64,000 nt of DNA, taken from NCBI GenBank assembly GCA_000163555.2, contig ADAC02000001.1, positions 248,001 through 312,000 on the forward strand. The letters are read 5' to 3'. The DNA comes from an alpha proteobacterium HIMB114. Lineage in GTDB: Bacteria > Pseudomonadota > Alphaproteobacteria > Pelagibacterales > Pelagibacteraceae. Below, in pieces: positions 33,952 to 43,223 of this stretch. A model generated the notes under the pieces. The model did no database searches. It was given only the letters and a program-made list of their open reading frames with translations, and was not told the origin of the DNA. A program made the translations under genes and the position numbers. Within the stretch, counting starts at the first letter, position 1. Every line of letters begins with the position of its first letter.

Positions 33952-35093
33952 ATTCCAAATTCTTTTAGTATTTTTTCACGGTGCTGATCCAAATTAGGTA
34001 TTTCGCCTCTGGTATTTTTATCCTCATATGAAGACATTTTGATTGGATTACCAGCCATTTTAAATTCACCAATTTTATTATGCATTGCACTTACAATCAT
34101 ATTACGCGCTTTAGTTTGAGGGCTTTCAACAGCCTCTTTTATATTATTAATTGGACCGCAAGGTATTCTTTTAGCCTCTAGCACTTTGCACCATTCAGAT
34201 GTTGTTTTGTCTTTAAGTTTCTCTTCTAATATTTTTTTAAGTTCTTCTATGTTTTTATTTCTATCCGCATTAGTTTTAAATTTTGCATCTTTATATAATT
34301 CTAAATCAAATACTTTGCACATACCCTCAAACAACTTATCGTTTCCAGCGGCAATAATAATGTAACTATCTTTTGTCTTAAAAGCTTCAAACGGAGAGAT
34401 AGACGGGTGTCTTGATCCCATTGGTTTTGGAATTTCACCTTTAGACAAATATCTTGCAATTGCGTTTTCAAGGATAGCTATCTGACAGTCTAACATTGAT
34501 ACATCAATATACATTCCTTTACCTGTTTTTTGCCTATCATATAAAGCAGCGTTAATTCCAATTGCAGTAAATAACCCAGCTGTAATATCTCCAATTGAAG
34601 TTCCAACTCTTGTTGGTTCGCTATCAGGCTGACCTGTTACACTCATTAACCCACCCATACCTTGAACAACCATATCGTATGCAGGCAATTCTTTTAAAGG
34701 TCCTGTTTGACCAAAACCAGATGCAGATGCATAAATTAATTTTGGATATTTATTTTTTAAATTTTCCCAACCATAACCCCATTTGGTTAGAGTACCTGGT
34801 TTAAAGTTCTCAACAAGAATGTCGGTCTTATCTAAAATTTTTTCAAAAATTTTTTTATCTTCTTCAACTTTTAAATTTAGAGCAATACTTTCCTTATTAC
34901 GATTAAGTGACATAAAGTATGCTGATTGATCTTCAATAAAAGGTCCAAAGCCTCTAGAGTCATCTCCCACACCTGGAGCCTCAACTTTTATCACTCTAGC
35001 TCCAAGATCTGAAAGTATCATGGTGCAGTAGGGTCCAACCAAGACTCTTGTTAAATCTAGCACTAATAACCCAGATAATGGCCCTTTATTCAT
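33948..35093 (-). CDS. CaiB/BaiF-family CoA-transferase (class III)
   Basis: About 381 residues from the ATG at 35093; an ATG 36 bases upstream at 35129 gives 393. The family start GPLSGLLVLDLTRVLVGPYC, the catalytic Asp in YDMVVQGMGG (near residue 155) and GTSIGDITAG are present. Class III enzymes move CoA between carboxylic acids. It is divergent from a TRAP transporter followed by malonyl-CoA decarboxylase, so it may make malonyl-CoA from imported malonate (inference from context). Confidence 0.9.
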   Translation of the reverse strand: MNKGPLSGLLVLDLTRVLVGPYCTMILSDLGARVIKVEAPGVGDDSRGFGPFIEDQSAYFMSLNRNKESIALNLKVEEDKKIFEKILDKTDILVENFKPGTLTKWGYGWENLKNKYPKLIYASASGFGQTGPLKELPAYDMVVQGMGGLMSVTGQPDSEPTRVGTSIGDITAGLFTAIGINAALYDRQKTGKGMYIDVSMLDCQIAILENAIARYLSKGEIPKPMGSRHPSISPFEAFKTKDSYIIIAAGNDKLFEGMCKVFDLELYKDAKFKTNADRNKNIEELKKILEEKLKDKTTSEWCKVLEAKRIPCGPINNIKEAVESPQTKARNMIVSAMHNKIGEFKMAGNPIKMSSYEDKNTRGEIPNLDQHREKILKEFGI

Positions 35094-35155
35094 GTTGATC
35101 TTGATATCAAAATATAGTTCAATAGCCAATAATTTAACAAACAGGGGAGATATAA

Positions 35156-36169
35156 ATGAAATTTAAAAAATCATTTATCTATTTATTTGCTGCTGTTTTC
35201 TTATTTGCTGGAGTAGGTGAGTCTTTTGCTAAAACATTAAAAGCAAGTCACCAATGGCCGGGTACAAAAAGAAAAGACGGTAAATTCGATGTTCGTCACG
35301 AAATGGTTCAAATCATTGCTGATGAAATGAAAAAAGCAAATGTTGGAGTAAATATTAGAATTTATCCAGCTAAATCACTTTATAAACCAAAAGAGCAATG
35401 GAAGCCGATGACAACTGGTCAGTTGGATATCTCTGCATTTCCATTAGCTTATGCTGCAAAATTCCATCCAGAGTTTGATATTACATTAATGCCTGGAATG
35501 GTTAAAAATCATAAGCATGCATTGAGAGTAAATAACTCACCAATGATGAAAACAATTAAAAAAATCATCAATGATGCGGGTGTTGTAGTATTATCTGATG
35601 CTTGGTTAGCAGGTGGTTTCGTATCAAAGAAAAATTGTATTACGAATCCAGAGTCAGTTAAAGGTCAGGTTTTCAGAGCTGCAGGAAAAGCATTTAACCA
35701 AATGCTTGAAGGTGCAGGTGCTGGTATTCAAGGAATGCCATCTTCTGAAATTTATAATGGTCTTCAAACTGGAGTACTTGATGGCGCAAATACAAGTTCA
35801 GGAAGTTTTGTATCTTACAGAATTTATGAACAAGTTAAGTGTGCAACACCTCCAGGTAAATATGGACTATGGTTTATGTATGAGCCAATTCTTATGTCAA
35901 AGAAGTCTTTTGACTCTTTAACTTCAAAGCAACAAAAAGCTTTAATGAAAGCTGGAAAAGTTGCGGAAAAGTATATGACAAGAGAAGCTGCTGGTTTAGA
36001 CACTACTATGGAAAAGGCTTATAAAAAAGCTGGTGTTAAACTTTCTTACATGACTAAAGCTGATTTTGATGCTTGGTTAGCTATCGCTAAAAAAACATCA
36101 TACAAGAACTTTGCAACCAAAGTTCCAGGTGGTCAAAAATTAATTGACCAAGCTTTAGCAGTAAAATAA
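35156..36169 (+). CDS. dctP: TRAP transporter solute-binding protein (DctP family)
   Basis: A 337-residue periplasmic binding protein with a signal peptide (LFAAVFLFAGVGESFAKT, cleavage after SFA). The DctP fold follows, with the carboxylate-binding Arg region QVFRAAGKAFNQMLEG and YNGLQTGVLDGANT. AGGGGAGA precedes the ATG. A strong terminator separates it from the permease genes. Genes downstream and upstream suggest malonate or a similar dicarboxylate as ligand. Confidence 0.94.
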   Translation: MKFKKSFIYLFAAVFLFAGVGESFAKTLKASHQWPGTKRKDGKFDVRHEMVQIIADEMKKANVGVNIRIYPAKSLYKPKEQWKPMTTGQLDISAFPLAYAAKFHPEFDITLMPGMVKNHKHALRVNNSPMMKTIKKIINDAGVVVLSDAWLAGGFVSKKNCITNPESVKGQVFRAAGKAFNQMLEGAGAGIQGMPSSEIYNGLQTGVLDGANTSSGSFVSYRIYEQVKCATPPGKYGLWFMYEPILMSKKSFDSLTSKQQKALMKAGKVAEKYMTREAAGLDTTMEKAYKKAGVKLSYMTKADFDAWLAIAKKTSYKNFATKVPGGQKLIDQALAVK

Positions 36170-36182
36170 AAGCTTAAAATTA

Positions 36183-36213
36183 ATACCCCTGCTAATTGCA
36201 GGGGTATTTTTTT
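36183..36213 (+). terminator. Terminator between binding-protein and permease genes
   Basis: ATACCCCTGC (36183-36192) pairs perfectly with GCAGGGGTAT (36198-36207) around loop TAATT, followed by seven T that run right into the dctQ ATG at 36214. It should stop most transcripts after dctP and allow partial read-through to the permease. Confidence 0.88.
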
Positions 36214-36708
36214 ATGACTGATAAATTTATAAAATTTACTGAACAAGTTGCAAAAATCTGCGGAATATTTGCTGCAGGTTGTTTGTTATTATCTATAGTT
36301 TTAATTACAGAATTAGTTTTTGAGCGTTATCTTTTTAGAAACGCAATTACATGGCAGACCGAATTAGTTACGATGTTGCTTGTTGCATCTACTTTTATTG
36401 GAAGTGCTTGGGTTTTAAGTGAAAAAGGGCATGTTAATATGGAATACTTGTATACTTTCATGTCTGAAAAAAGTGTAACTAAATTAAAAATTTTTACCGA
36501 TAGTTTGTGTTTAATATTCTTTTTAATTTTACTTTATGTGAGTTTTGAGATTACAGCTGATGCTTTTATAAACAATCATAATACAGGTACAATTTGGAGC
36601 CCTCCGTTGTGGATACCATACTCGTCCATGCTGATAGGAGCATTTTTGATGACGATATCTTATGTAGCTCAAATTATTAAACTTTTTAGAAAGTTAAAGG
36701 AATTTTAA
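36214..36708 (+). CDS. dctQ: TRAP transporter small permease (DctQ)
   Basis: About 164 residues from the ATG at 36214, four membrane helices, with ITWQTELVTMLLVASTFIGSAWVLSEKGHVNMEYL typical of DctQ. A longer frame from 36196 would start inside the terminator and is rejected. No ribosome-binding site is possible because the T-run abuts the ATG; translation may be weak or leader-independent. Its stop overlaps the dctM start by one base. Confidence 0.92.
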   Translation: MTDKFIKFTEQVAKICGIFAAGCLLLSIVLITELVFERYLFRNAITWQTELVTMLLVASTFIGSAWVLSEKGHVNMEYLYTFMSEKSVTKLKIFTDSLCLIFFLILLYVSFEITADAFINNHNTGTIWSPPLWIPYSSMLIGAFLMTISYVAQIIKLFRKLKEF

Positions 36709-38057
36709 TGGAATTTATCGCAAATATGGATCCATTATTACTTGGTTTGATAGTCGGTCTTTTTACCGTAGCCATGTTATTTTCAGGAATACCTATTGCA
36801 TTTGGACTGTGTGTTACATCTTTAGTTTTTTTATTTTTAGCTGAAGGTTTTCAAATTCTTAATGTTTATGCAGAGACCTTTTATGCAGGTTTAAATTCTT
36901 TCGTTTTACTGTCTATTCCGATGTTTATTCTTATGGGGATGGCGGTTGCCAATTCCCCTGCAGGTAAAGATTTATATACTGGTTTAGACAGATGGCTTTG
37001 GAGATTACCAGGTGGTTTAGTAGTTTCTAACATTGGAGCTTGTTCAATATTTGCAGCTCTTAGCGGATCAAGCCCAGCAACATGCGCTGCGATTGGAACC
37101 ATGGGGATACCCGAGATGAGAAAAAGAGGATACTCGGCAGAACTTGCTACTGGATGTATTGCTGCTGGTGGAACTCTTGGTGTTTTAATACCACCAAGTA
37201 TTGTTCTAATCGTTTATGGTTTAGCAACAGGAACATCTATTGGAAGATTATTTTTATGTGGTGTAATCCCGGGCTTACTACTTGCCGGATTATTTATGCT
37301 CTGGGCTTATATTTATTCTTACTTTATTGATAAATCCTATGCTGAAAGAGCCAGAAATAGAATTCCACCAACTTTTAAAGAAAAAGTAGAAGTTATCCCA
37401 AGGGTTTTTCCTTTCTTGGCGATAGTAGTTGGGGTTCTTTATGTACTTTACGGAGGTATTGCTACCCCTTCTGAAGCATCGGGCGTAGGTGCGTTCCTTG
37501 TTTTTGTGATGATTGCTGTAGTTTATAAAATTTATCAACCAAAAAAAATATGGGATATTGTAAAAGTTTCAATGAAAGAAAGCGTAATGATAATGTTCAT
37601 TATTGCTGGCTCATATATATTTGCATTTAGTTTATCATCTTTGTACGTAACACAATCTATTGCTCAAACTATTGTTGAGATGGGTTTAAACAAATGGTTA
37701 TTGTTTTTTTATATTAATATCTTTTTATTAATCGCAGGTTTCTTTTTACCGCCAGTTGCAGTTATTGTTATGACGTCTGCAATCTTACTTCCAATTATTA
37801 CTGAATTTGGTTTTGACCCTTATTGGTTTGCGATTGTATTTACAATTAATATGGAGATTGGCTTAATAACACCACCCGTAGGTCTTAATTTATATATCAT
37901 CAAAGGTATAACTCCTGATGTTAGCTTAAACCAAATTTTAAGAGGATCAATTCCTTTCATGGTAATGATGATGATTTGCATAGTGATTTTATGTATTTTC
38001 CCTGAGCTTGTTACATGGTTACCAGACAAGTTAATGGGTAAAGATGCTGGATTTTAA
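36708..38057 (+). CDS. dctM: TRAP transporter large permease (DctM)
   Basis: A 449-residue protein with about 12 hydrophobic segments. It has the DctM hallmarks FALSGSSPATCAAIGTMGIPEM and GCIAAGGTLGVLIPPSIVLIVYG and a C-terminal NMEIGLITPPVGLNLYI. It carries the sodium-coupled transport step. It overlaps the malonyl-CoA decarboxylase gene by 14 bases. Confidence 0.96.
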   Translation: MEFIANMDPLLLGLIVGLFTVAMLFSGIPIAFGLCVTSLVFLFLAEGFQILNVYAETFYAGLNSFVLLSIPMFILMGMAVANSPAGKDLYTGLDRWLWRLPGGLVVSNIGACSIFAALSGSSPATCAAIGTMGIPEMRKRGYSAELATGCIAAGGTLGVLIPPSIVLIVYGLATGTSIGRLFLCGVIPGLLLAGLFMLWAYIYSYFIDKSYAERARNRIPPTFKEKVEVIPRVFPFLAIVVGVLYVLYGGIATPSEASGVGAFLVFVMIAVVYKIYQPKKIWDIVKVSMKESVMIMFIIAGSYIFAFSLSSLYVTQSIAQTIVEMGLNKWLLFFYINIFLLIAGFFLPPVAVIVMTSAILLPIITEFGFDPYWFAIVFTINMEIGLITPPVGLNLYIIKGITPDVSLNQILRGSIPFMVMMMICIVILCIFPELVTWLPDKLMGKDAGF

Positions 38058-39345
38058 GAAACTTTTTTCTTCAATAGCAGACGCAGGTCAGAATTTAATA
38101 GGGAAAAAAACTGTTAAAAAAGATTTACCAACTGCACTTCAATTATGTGATGATTTAATATCTTTTAAAGGAATTGCCTCAGGTATTGCAATTGCTAGAG
38201 AGATCACTGAGATTTATAGTGTCTTTAACACAGATCAAAAATTAAATTTTTTTAAAGAATTAAATAAAAAATTCTCACCAAATAAAGAAAAAGTTGAAAT
38301 CAAAATTGCAGAATATCTTAAAGAAAAAAATGAAAAGTCATTAAATGAATTAGGAACTGCTGTTGAAGGAAATAGACAAGAACTTATTCGAAGATTAAAT
38401 ATGGCCCCAAACGGTACTCCCTTCCTTGTTTCAATGAGAGAAGATTTGATAAAATTTTTACCTATTAATCCTGAGCTTAAAACTTTAGATGAAGATATTA
38501 GGCACTTATTTAAATCATGGTTTAATCCTGGCTTTCTAAGGCTAGAAAAAATAACTTGGGAGTCAAAAGCAGCAATTTTAGAAAAAATAATAAAGTACGA
38601 AAAAGTTCATCAAATTAAAGACATGAATGATTTAAAGCGTAGATTGCAGCAAGAAGATAGAAGATTTTTTGCATATTTTCATCCAGTATTAAAAGATGAG
38701 CCTTTAATATTTGTTGAGGTTGCTTTTACAAAAGGTATTGGCAATTCTATACAAGAAATTGTTAAGCCAAAAACAGATGATAATTCAAATTATGATACAG
38801 CTACTTTTTATTCAATCAGCAATTGCCAAGAAGGTTTGATGAGAGTGACACTAGGAAATTTTTTAATAAAAAGAGTTGTCTTTGAAATTCAGGAGGAAAA
38901 CCCTAAAATAAAAAATTTTGGAACCCTTTCTCCTTTACCTGGTTTTTCTGATTGGTTTTTATCGTTAAACGACGAAAAATTAAAAGATATATTAAAAGAT
39001 TATGACATCACAAAATTAAATTTTTTAAGATCATCTGATTTAAAAATAGGAGAGCCTAAAATTATAGAGGAGAAAACAGCTATTAAAAAATTAGTAGCTC
39101 ATTATTTAATTAATGAAAAAATTAATAACAAACCTCTAAATCCAGTATCAAGATTTCACCTTGGAAATGGCGCTAGTATTTATAACATTATAATTAATGG
39201 AAATATTAGCGACTATGGATACAAAGAGTCTTTCGGTATTATGGTAAACTATGGATATCAGTTAGAAAAGTTAGAGAAAATTCATGAGGATTTTATTACC
39301 AAAGGTATTATTTCATATTCTGATAAAATAAAAAAATATGTCTAA
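38044..39345 (+). CDS. Malonyl-CoA decarboxylase
   Basis: A 433-residue MCD with an N-terminal helical domain (about residues 1-150) and a GNAT-like catalytic domain. The C-terminal active-site segment RFHLGNGASIYNI (His and Ser region) is intact, and FYSISNCQEGLMRVTLGNFLIK matches the family. It converts malonyl-CoA to acetyl-CoA and CO2. The overlap with dctM means uptake and decarboxylation are co-expressed, which argues for malonate as the transported substrate. Confidence 0.92.
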   Translation: MLDFKKLFSSIADAGQNLIGKKTVKKDLPTALQLCDDLISFKGIASGIAIAREITEIYSVFNTDQKLNFFKELNKKFSPNKEKVEIKIAEYLKEKNEKSLNELGTAVEGNRQELIRRLNMAPNGTPFLVSMREDLIKFLPINPELKTLDEDIRHLFKSWFNPGFLRLEKITWESKAAILEKIIKYEKVHQIKDMNDLKRRLQQEDRRFFAYFHPVLKDEPLIFVEVAFTKGIGNSIQEIVKPKTDDNSNYDTATFYSISNCQEGLMRVTLGNFLIKRVVFEIQEENPKIKNFGTLSPLPGFSDWFLSLNDEKLKDILKDYDITKLNFLRSSDLKIGEPKIIEEKTAIKKLVAHYLINEKINNKPLNPVSRFHLGNGASIYNIIINGNISDYGYKESFGIMVNYGYQLEKLEKIHEDFITKGIISYSDKIKKYV

Positions 39346-40330
39346 ATTAAATCGTAAAATTTCCATGGCTCCAATGATGGATTGTACAGATCGTCATGAT
39401 CGATATTTCTTAAGATTAATCAGTAAAAACATTTTTTTATATTCAGAAATGATTGCAACCGGAGCAATTCTCAATGGAGATAAAAAAAAAATATTAGAAT
39501 TTAGCGAATTTGAAAAGCCTGTAGCACTACAACTTGGCGGCAGTAATAAAAAAGAATTAGTGGAGTGTTGTAAAATTGTTGAAGATTTTGGGTATGATGA
39601 GATTAATTTGAATTTGGGTTGTCCGAGTAAAAAGGTTCAAAAAAATAAATTTGGCGCATGTTTAATTAAGGAACCAGATCTAGTTGCTGATTGCCTTTCT
39701 GCAATGGCTCAATCTACGAAACTACCAGTTACAGCAAAGACTAGAATTGGTTATGATGATGTTGAAGATTTTGATTATTTAAATTCATTTGTAGAAAAAA
39801 TTAAAAATACAGGAGTAAAAACAATCATTCTTCATGCAAGAAAAGCAATTTTAAAAGGTTTAAGTCCAAAAGAGAATTTAAGAATACCAAAACTAAATTA
39901 TAATATGGTGTATGAAATAAAAAAATCAAACCCAGAAATTGAAATTATTATCAATGGAGCGGTTACAGATACTAATCAAATTAAATCTCATTTAGAAAAA
40001 GTTGATGGAGTAATGATTGGAAGAGCTATTTATCAATCACCTTACTTTTTAGCTGATATTGAAAAAGATGTTTTTAAAAATGATGACATTTTAACAAGAG
40101 AACAAATCGTAGAAAAATTAGTCGAATATGTAGATACAGAAGTTAACAAAGGAACAAGAGTTAATCAAATTATGAGACATACGGTTGGCTTGTATCATGG
40201 ACAAAGAGGTGCAGGTAGATGGAAGAGGTATCTATCAGATAATATGATGGCAAGAGACTCTGATTTTCAAAAAGTAAAACATATTTTAAACGTTGTGCAA
40301 AATAACGAAAAAATAGAAGCGGTTACATAA
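39338..40330 (+). CDS. dusA: tRNA-dihydrouridine synthase A
   Basis: A 330-residue FMN enzyme that reduces uridines in the tRNA D-loop. It starts with ISMAPMMDCTDRHDRYFLRLI, has the catalytic Cys in INLNLGCPSKKVQ (near residue 95) and the DusA-specific TVGLYHGQRGAGRWKRYLS at the C-terminus. It overlaps the MCD gene by 8 bases although its function is unrelated. Confidence 0.96.
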   Translation: MSKLNRKISMAPMMDCTDRHDRYFLRLISKNIFLYSEMIATGAILNGDKKKILEFSEFEKPVALQLGGSNKKELVECCKIVEDFGYDEINLNLGCPSKKVQKNKFGACLIKEPDLVADCLSAMAQSTKLPVTAKTRIGYDDVEDFDYLNSFVEKIKNTGVKTIILHARKAILKGLSPKENLRIPKLNYNMVYEIKKSNPEIEIIINGAVTDTNQIKSHLEKVDGVMIGRAIYQSPYFLADIEKDVFKNDDILTREQIVEKLVEYVDTEVNKGTRVNQIMRHTVGLYHGQRGAGRWKRYLSDNMMARDSDFQKVKHILNVVQNNEKIEAVT

Positions 40331-40331
40331 T

Positions 40332-41165
40332 TTGATTACTTTAGAAATTAATCAACTGATAACTTTGATCACAGTATTAGCCATTGCTGCTACTGCATCT
40401 GGATTTATTGCGGGTTTACTTGGTGTTGGTGGTGGAATTTTAATGGTGCCAGCTCTTTATTATGCATTTTCAACTTTAAATTTTGATGAAAATATTATTA
40501 TGCATTTATCATTAGGTACATCTTTAGCTATCATAATTCCAACATCTATAATGTCTGCCAAAACTCATTATAAATTTAACGCTGTAAATTTTGATTTAAT
40601 CAAATCATTTGGCTTGCCAGTTGTGATTGGAATTTTTATTGGAACTTTTATGGCTACCCATTTAAGAACTGTCCAACTTCTATTAATGTTTTCTATATTT
40701 TCATTTTGCGTTGGTTTATTTTTTATTTTTATAAGAGAAAAAATGGGTGAAAAACCAAAATCAGTTGGGACTTTTATTAAAAGTATCACAGGTGCTTTCA
40801 TGGGTTTTATGTCTGTTCCTCTTGGAATTGGAGGTGGTTCATTGGGAGTTCCTTTTATGAGATTATTTGGTTACCCAATAAGGGAAGCAATTGGAACCTC
40901 AGCAGCTATAGGTTTTATCATTTCATTGTTTGGCGCATCATCCATGGCTTTTAGTGGTTTGATGTTTTCTGACTTTGCTGCACCATTATCAGTTGGGTAT
41001 GTAAACATTCCAGGTTTTTTAGTATTTGTACCTGTTACAATGACAATGGCTCCTATAGGCGCTAGATTAGTTCATTCAATAGATAAAAATCTCTTGAGTA
41101 AAATATTTGGAGCATTTCTTATTATTATATCAATACGAGCTTTTATTGAGTTCTTAAACTTTTAA
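40332..41165 (+). CDS. TauE/SafE-family membrane transporter
   Basis: A 277-residue protein with eight or nine hydrophobic segments and the paired family motifs IAGLLGVGGGILMVPALYY and FMSVPLGIGGGSLGVPFMRL. The family exports sulfite, sulfoacetate or other organic anions. The start is a TTG one base after the dusA stop, the only suitable codon. The next gene is 134 bases away. Confidence 0.9.
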   Translation: MITLEINQLITLITVLAIAATASGFIAGLLGVGGGILMVPALYYAFSTLNFDENIIMHLSLGTSLAIIIPTSIMSAKTHYKFNAVNFDLIKSFGLPVVIGIFIGTFMATHLRTVQLLLMFSIFSFCVGLFFIFIREKMGEKPKSVGTFIKSITGAFMGFMSVPLGIGGGSLGVPFMRLFGYPIREAIGTSAAIGFIISLFGASSMAFSGLMFSDFAAPLSVGYVNIPGFLVFVPVTMTMAPIGARLVHSIDKNLLSKIFGAFLIIISIRAFIEFLNF

Positions 41166-41234
41166 TTACAACCATAAGTTTAAATTAAAGTATTTATTAT
41201 TTGTGAAAAAAAGTTTTTTATTAACAAACTTATA

Positions 41235-41253
41235 AGTTTAATAATATTAAACT
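41235..41253. promoter_or_regulatory. Perfect 19-bp inverted repeat, candidate IclR operator
   Basis: AGTTTAATA at 41235-41243 and its exact complement TATTAAACT at 41245-41253 flank a central A. It lies 11 bases upstream of the -35 box of the iclR promoter. A related half-site, ATAAGTTTAA, also occurs near 41173. Size and placement fit autoregulation by the IclR protein. Confidence 0.6.
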
Positions 41254-41264
41254 ATTATTTATTA

Positions 41265-41293
41265 TTGACAAACTATATTGATCTCGCTAATTT
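41265..41293 (+). promoter_or_regulatory. Promoter of the iclR gene, probably leaderless
   Basis: A consensus -35 box TTGACA (41265-41270) and TAATTT (41288-41293) are 17 bases apart. The expected transcription start, six or seven bases downstream, is at the iclR ATG (41300) itself, and no ribosome-binding site precedes the ATG. Confidence 0.65.
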
Positions 41294-41299
41294 TAAATC

Positions 41300-42094
41300 A
41301 TGTCAGTTAAATCTATATCTAAAACAATGGATACTTTAGATTATTTCTTAGAATCAGACTCATCCAAGGGTATTAGCTTAAAAGAAATTTGTGATCATTT
41401 AGGATTTAAAAAATCAGCTGCACACCACATGTTGGCTACTATTTGTGATAAAGGTTATTTGTATCAAGATTTAAAAAGTAAAAAATATTTTCTAGGATCT
41501 AAGTTAAAAAAATTTGGTGAAGTTATAGATCTAAATGCAAACTCTTTTATTAATTTTGCAGATCCATTTTTAAAAAAAATTAATGATGCTACCGGAGAAG
41601 CTGTTCATCTAGCATCTTTTGAAGGCACAAAATTAATTACCTTAAGCATGTTGGAGTCAACACATCCAGTCAGAGTCGACCATGGTTTTTTAAATAAAGA
41701 TAATGCGTTTCATGCTACAGCATCAGGTAAAGCGATGTTAGCTTATATGTCAGATGGTAGTCAAAAAAAGATTTTAAAAAATAAGTTAGAAAAATTTACG
41801 AGTTTTACAATAACAAATATAAAACAATTAAGCGAAGAACTTAAAAAAATTAAAAAAAATGGTTTTTCAACTGATGATGAAGAATTTCAACCTGGTGTAT
41901 TTTGTGTTGGTTATCCAATATTTGATAATGAAAATAAACCTTTTGCCTCGATTAGTTGTTCTTCACCAAAATTTAAAATCACATCAGATAAAAAATATTT
42001 AGATAAAATAAAAAATTCTGTGAAATTTTCTGCCCTTGAAATTGGAAAATACTTTAAACAAACTAGAAAAAAAGGAGATAAACATGCCGCGTGA
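41300..42094 (+). CDS. IclR-family transcriptional regulator
   Basis: A 264-residue protein. The N-terminal winged helix spans about residues 1-65 (LKEICDHLGFKKSAAHHMLATIC) and the C-terminal ligand-binding domain has HATASGKAMLAYM and DDEEFQPGVFCVGYPIFD. It heads the long catabolic gene cluster and overlaps the following dehydrogenase by 11 bases, so it is likely the cluster's substrate-sensing regulator and controls its own promoter. Confidence 0.93.
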   Translation: MSVKSISKTMDTLDYFLESDSSKGISLKEICDHLGFKKSAAHHMLATICDKGYLYQDLKSKKYFLGSKLKKFGEVIDLNANSFINFADPFLKKINDATGEAVHLASFEGTKLITLSMLESTHPVRVDHGFLNKDNAFHATASGKAMLAYMSDGSQKKILKNKLEKFTSFTITNIKQLSEELKKIKKNGFSTDDEEFQPGVFCVGYPIFDNENKPFASISCSSPKFKITSDKKYLDKIKNSVKFSALEIGKYFKQTRKKGDKHAA

Positions 42095-43217
42095 GAACAG
42101 TATGTTGGGACATAATCAAAAATTTGAAATCCCAAAACAAATGGGTGCATGGGTTCTTAATGATCCAAACAATATTACGATCAAAAAGAAACCTGTTCCA
42201 GAACCAAAAGAAGGAGAGGTACTTTTAAAAATCGATGCAGTTGCTATTTGTGCAACTGATTTAGAAATCATGTCCCATGGTTTACCAGCCATGATTAATG
42301 GTGAATTACCTTTTAATAAAAATTTTACCTTTGGCCATGAGGCGATGGGTACGGTTGTAAAGTTAGGTGAAGGTGTTCACGAATTTAAACCTGGTGACAG
42401 AGTATGTGTGGAAATTCATGCAGGATGTAGCAGATGTGAAATGTGTAGAAAAGGTTGGTACACTTCTTGTTTAAATTACAGTTTTACTGACAGAGGACAT
42501 AAAGCAAACGGTTTCACTACTGACGGAGCATTTGCTGAATATATGACAAATAGGACTCAAACATTAGTTAAAGTCCCAGATGGTATGTCAGATGAAGAAG
42601 CTACCCTTTGTGTAACTGCTGGAACTAGTATGTATACGCTTGATGTTATGGGTGGTTTGTATGCTGGTCAAACTATAGTGATTACTGGACCTGGTCCAAT
42701 TGGATTATGTGCAGTTGGTGTTGCAAGTGCATTGGGTGCTGAAGTTATTTTAACAGGTACAAGAGATAATAGACTTGAGATTGGTAAAAAACTTGGAGCA
42801 GCTCATGTGATAAACGTTAAAAAAGAGGATGCGGTTAAAAAAGTTAAAGAACTAACCGGTGGAATTGGTGCACACTATGTACTTGAGTGTTCTGGTGCAG
42901 AAAATGCAATTAATGACGCTTCTTCAATGATTAGAAGAGGGGGGAAAATTGGTCTTGCAGCTTTCCCTTCAAAACCTGTAACTGTTGATATTGCAAATTT
43001 GGTTAGAAATAACGCTTATATCTTTGCAACAAGAGGAGAAGGTAAATCTGCTTGTCATAGAGCAATGGCTTTAATGGCTCAAAAGCGTTTTGATGCAAAA
43101 CTAATACATACTCATACATTTCCAATGAAAGATTTGGAAACAGGTTTGAAATACACAAAAGAAAGGATCGAGGACGCTATCAAGGTTGTTGTTAGAAACG
43201 ATCAAAAATTAGCTTAA
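42084..43217 (+). CDS. Zinc-dependent medium-chain alcohol/polyol dehydrogenase
   Basis: About 377 residues from the ATG at 42084, chosen because GGAG lies 6 bases before it. Catalytic zinc ligands are Cys in AICATDLE and His-Glu in TFGHEAMG. The structural zinc site CSRCEMCRKGWYTSC is complete. The NAD loop is ITGPGPIGLCAVGVASALG. It resembles threonine/sorbitol-type dehydrogenases. In the cluster it would oxidise a hydroxyl of the imported compound; the exact substrate is unknown. Confidence 0.92.
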   Translation: MPRENSMLGHNQKFEIPKQMGAWVLNDPNNITIKKKPVPEPKEGEVLLKIDAVAICATDLEIMSHGLPAMINGELPFNKNFTFGHEAMGTVVKLGEGVHEFKPGDRVCVEIHAGCSRCEMCRKGWYTSCLNYSFTDRGHKANGFTTDGAFAEYMTNRTQTLVKVPDGMSDEEATLCVTAGTSMYTLDVMGGLYAGQTIVITGPGPIGLCAVGVASALGAEVILTGTRDNRLEIGKKLGAAHVINVKKEDAVKKVKELTGGIGAHYVLECSGAENAINDASSMIRRGGKIGLAAFPSKPVTVDIANLVRNNAYIFATRGEGKSACHRAMALMAQKRFDAKLIHTHTFPMKDLETGLKYTKERIEDAIKVVVRNDQKLA

Positions 43218-43223
43218 TATTTT

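Noticed and set aside
36196-36213. Upstream start for dctQ at 36196
   Set aside because: It would begin inside the terminator stem-loop and add residues not typical of DctQ; ATG at 36214 fits better.
37082-37330. Plus-strand alternative frame inside dctM rich in Cys and Trp
   Set aside because: Out-of-frame shadow of conserved DctM codons with implausible composition.
41166-41299. Short tandem AT-rich repeats before iclR as a CRISPR or mobile-element trace
   Set aside because: The repeats are an inverted operator-like pair with degenerate half-sites; there are no spacers, transposase or terminal repeats. No CRISPR, insertion sequence or phage gene was seen anywhere in the window.
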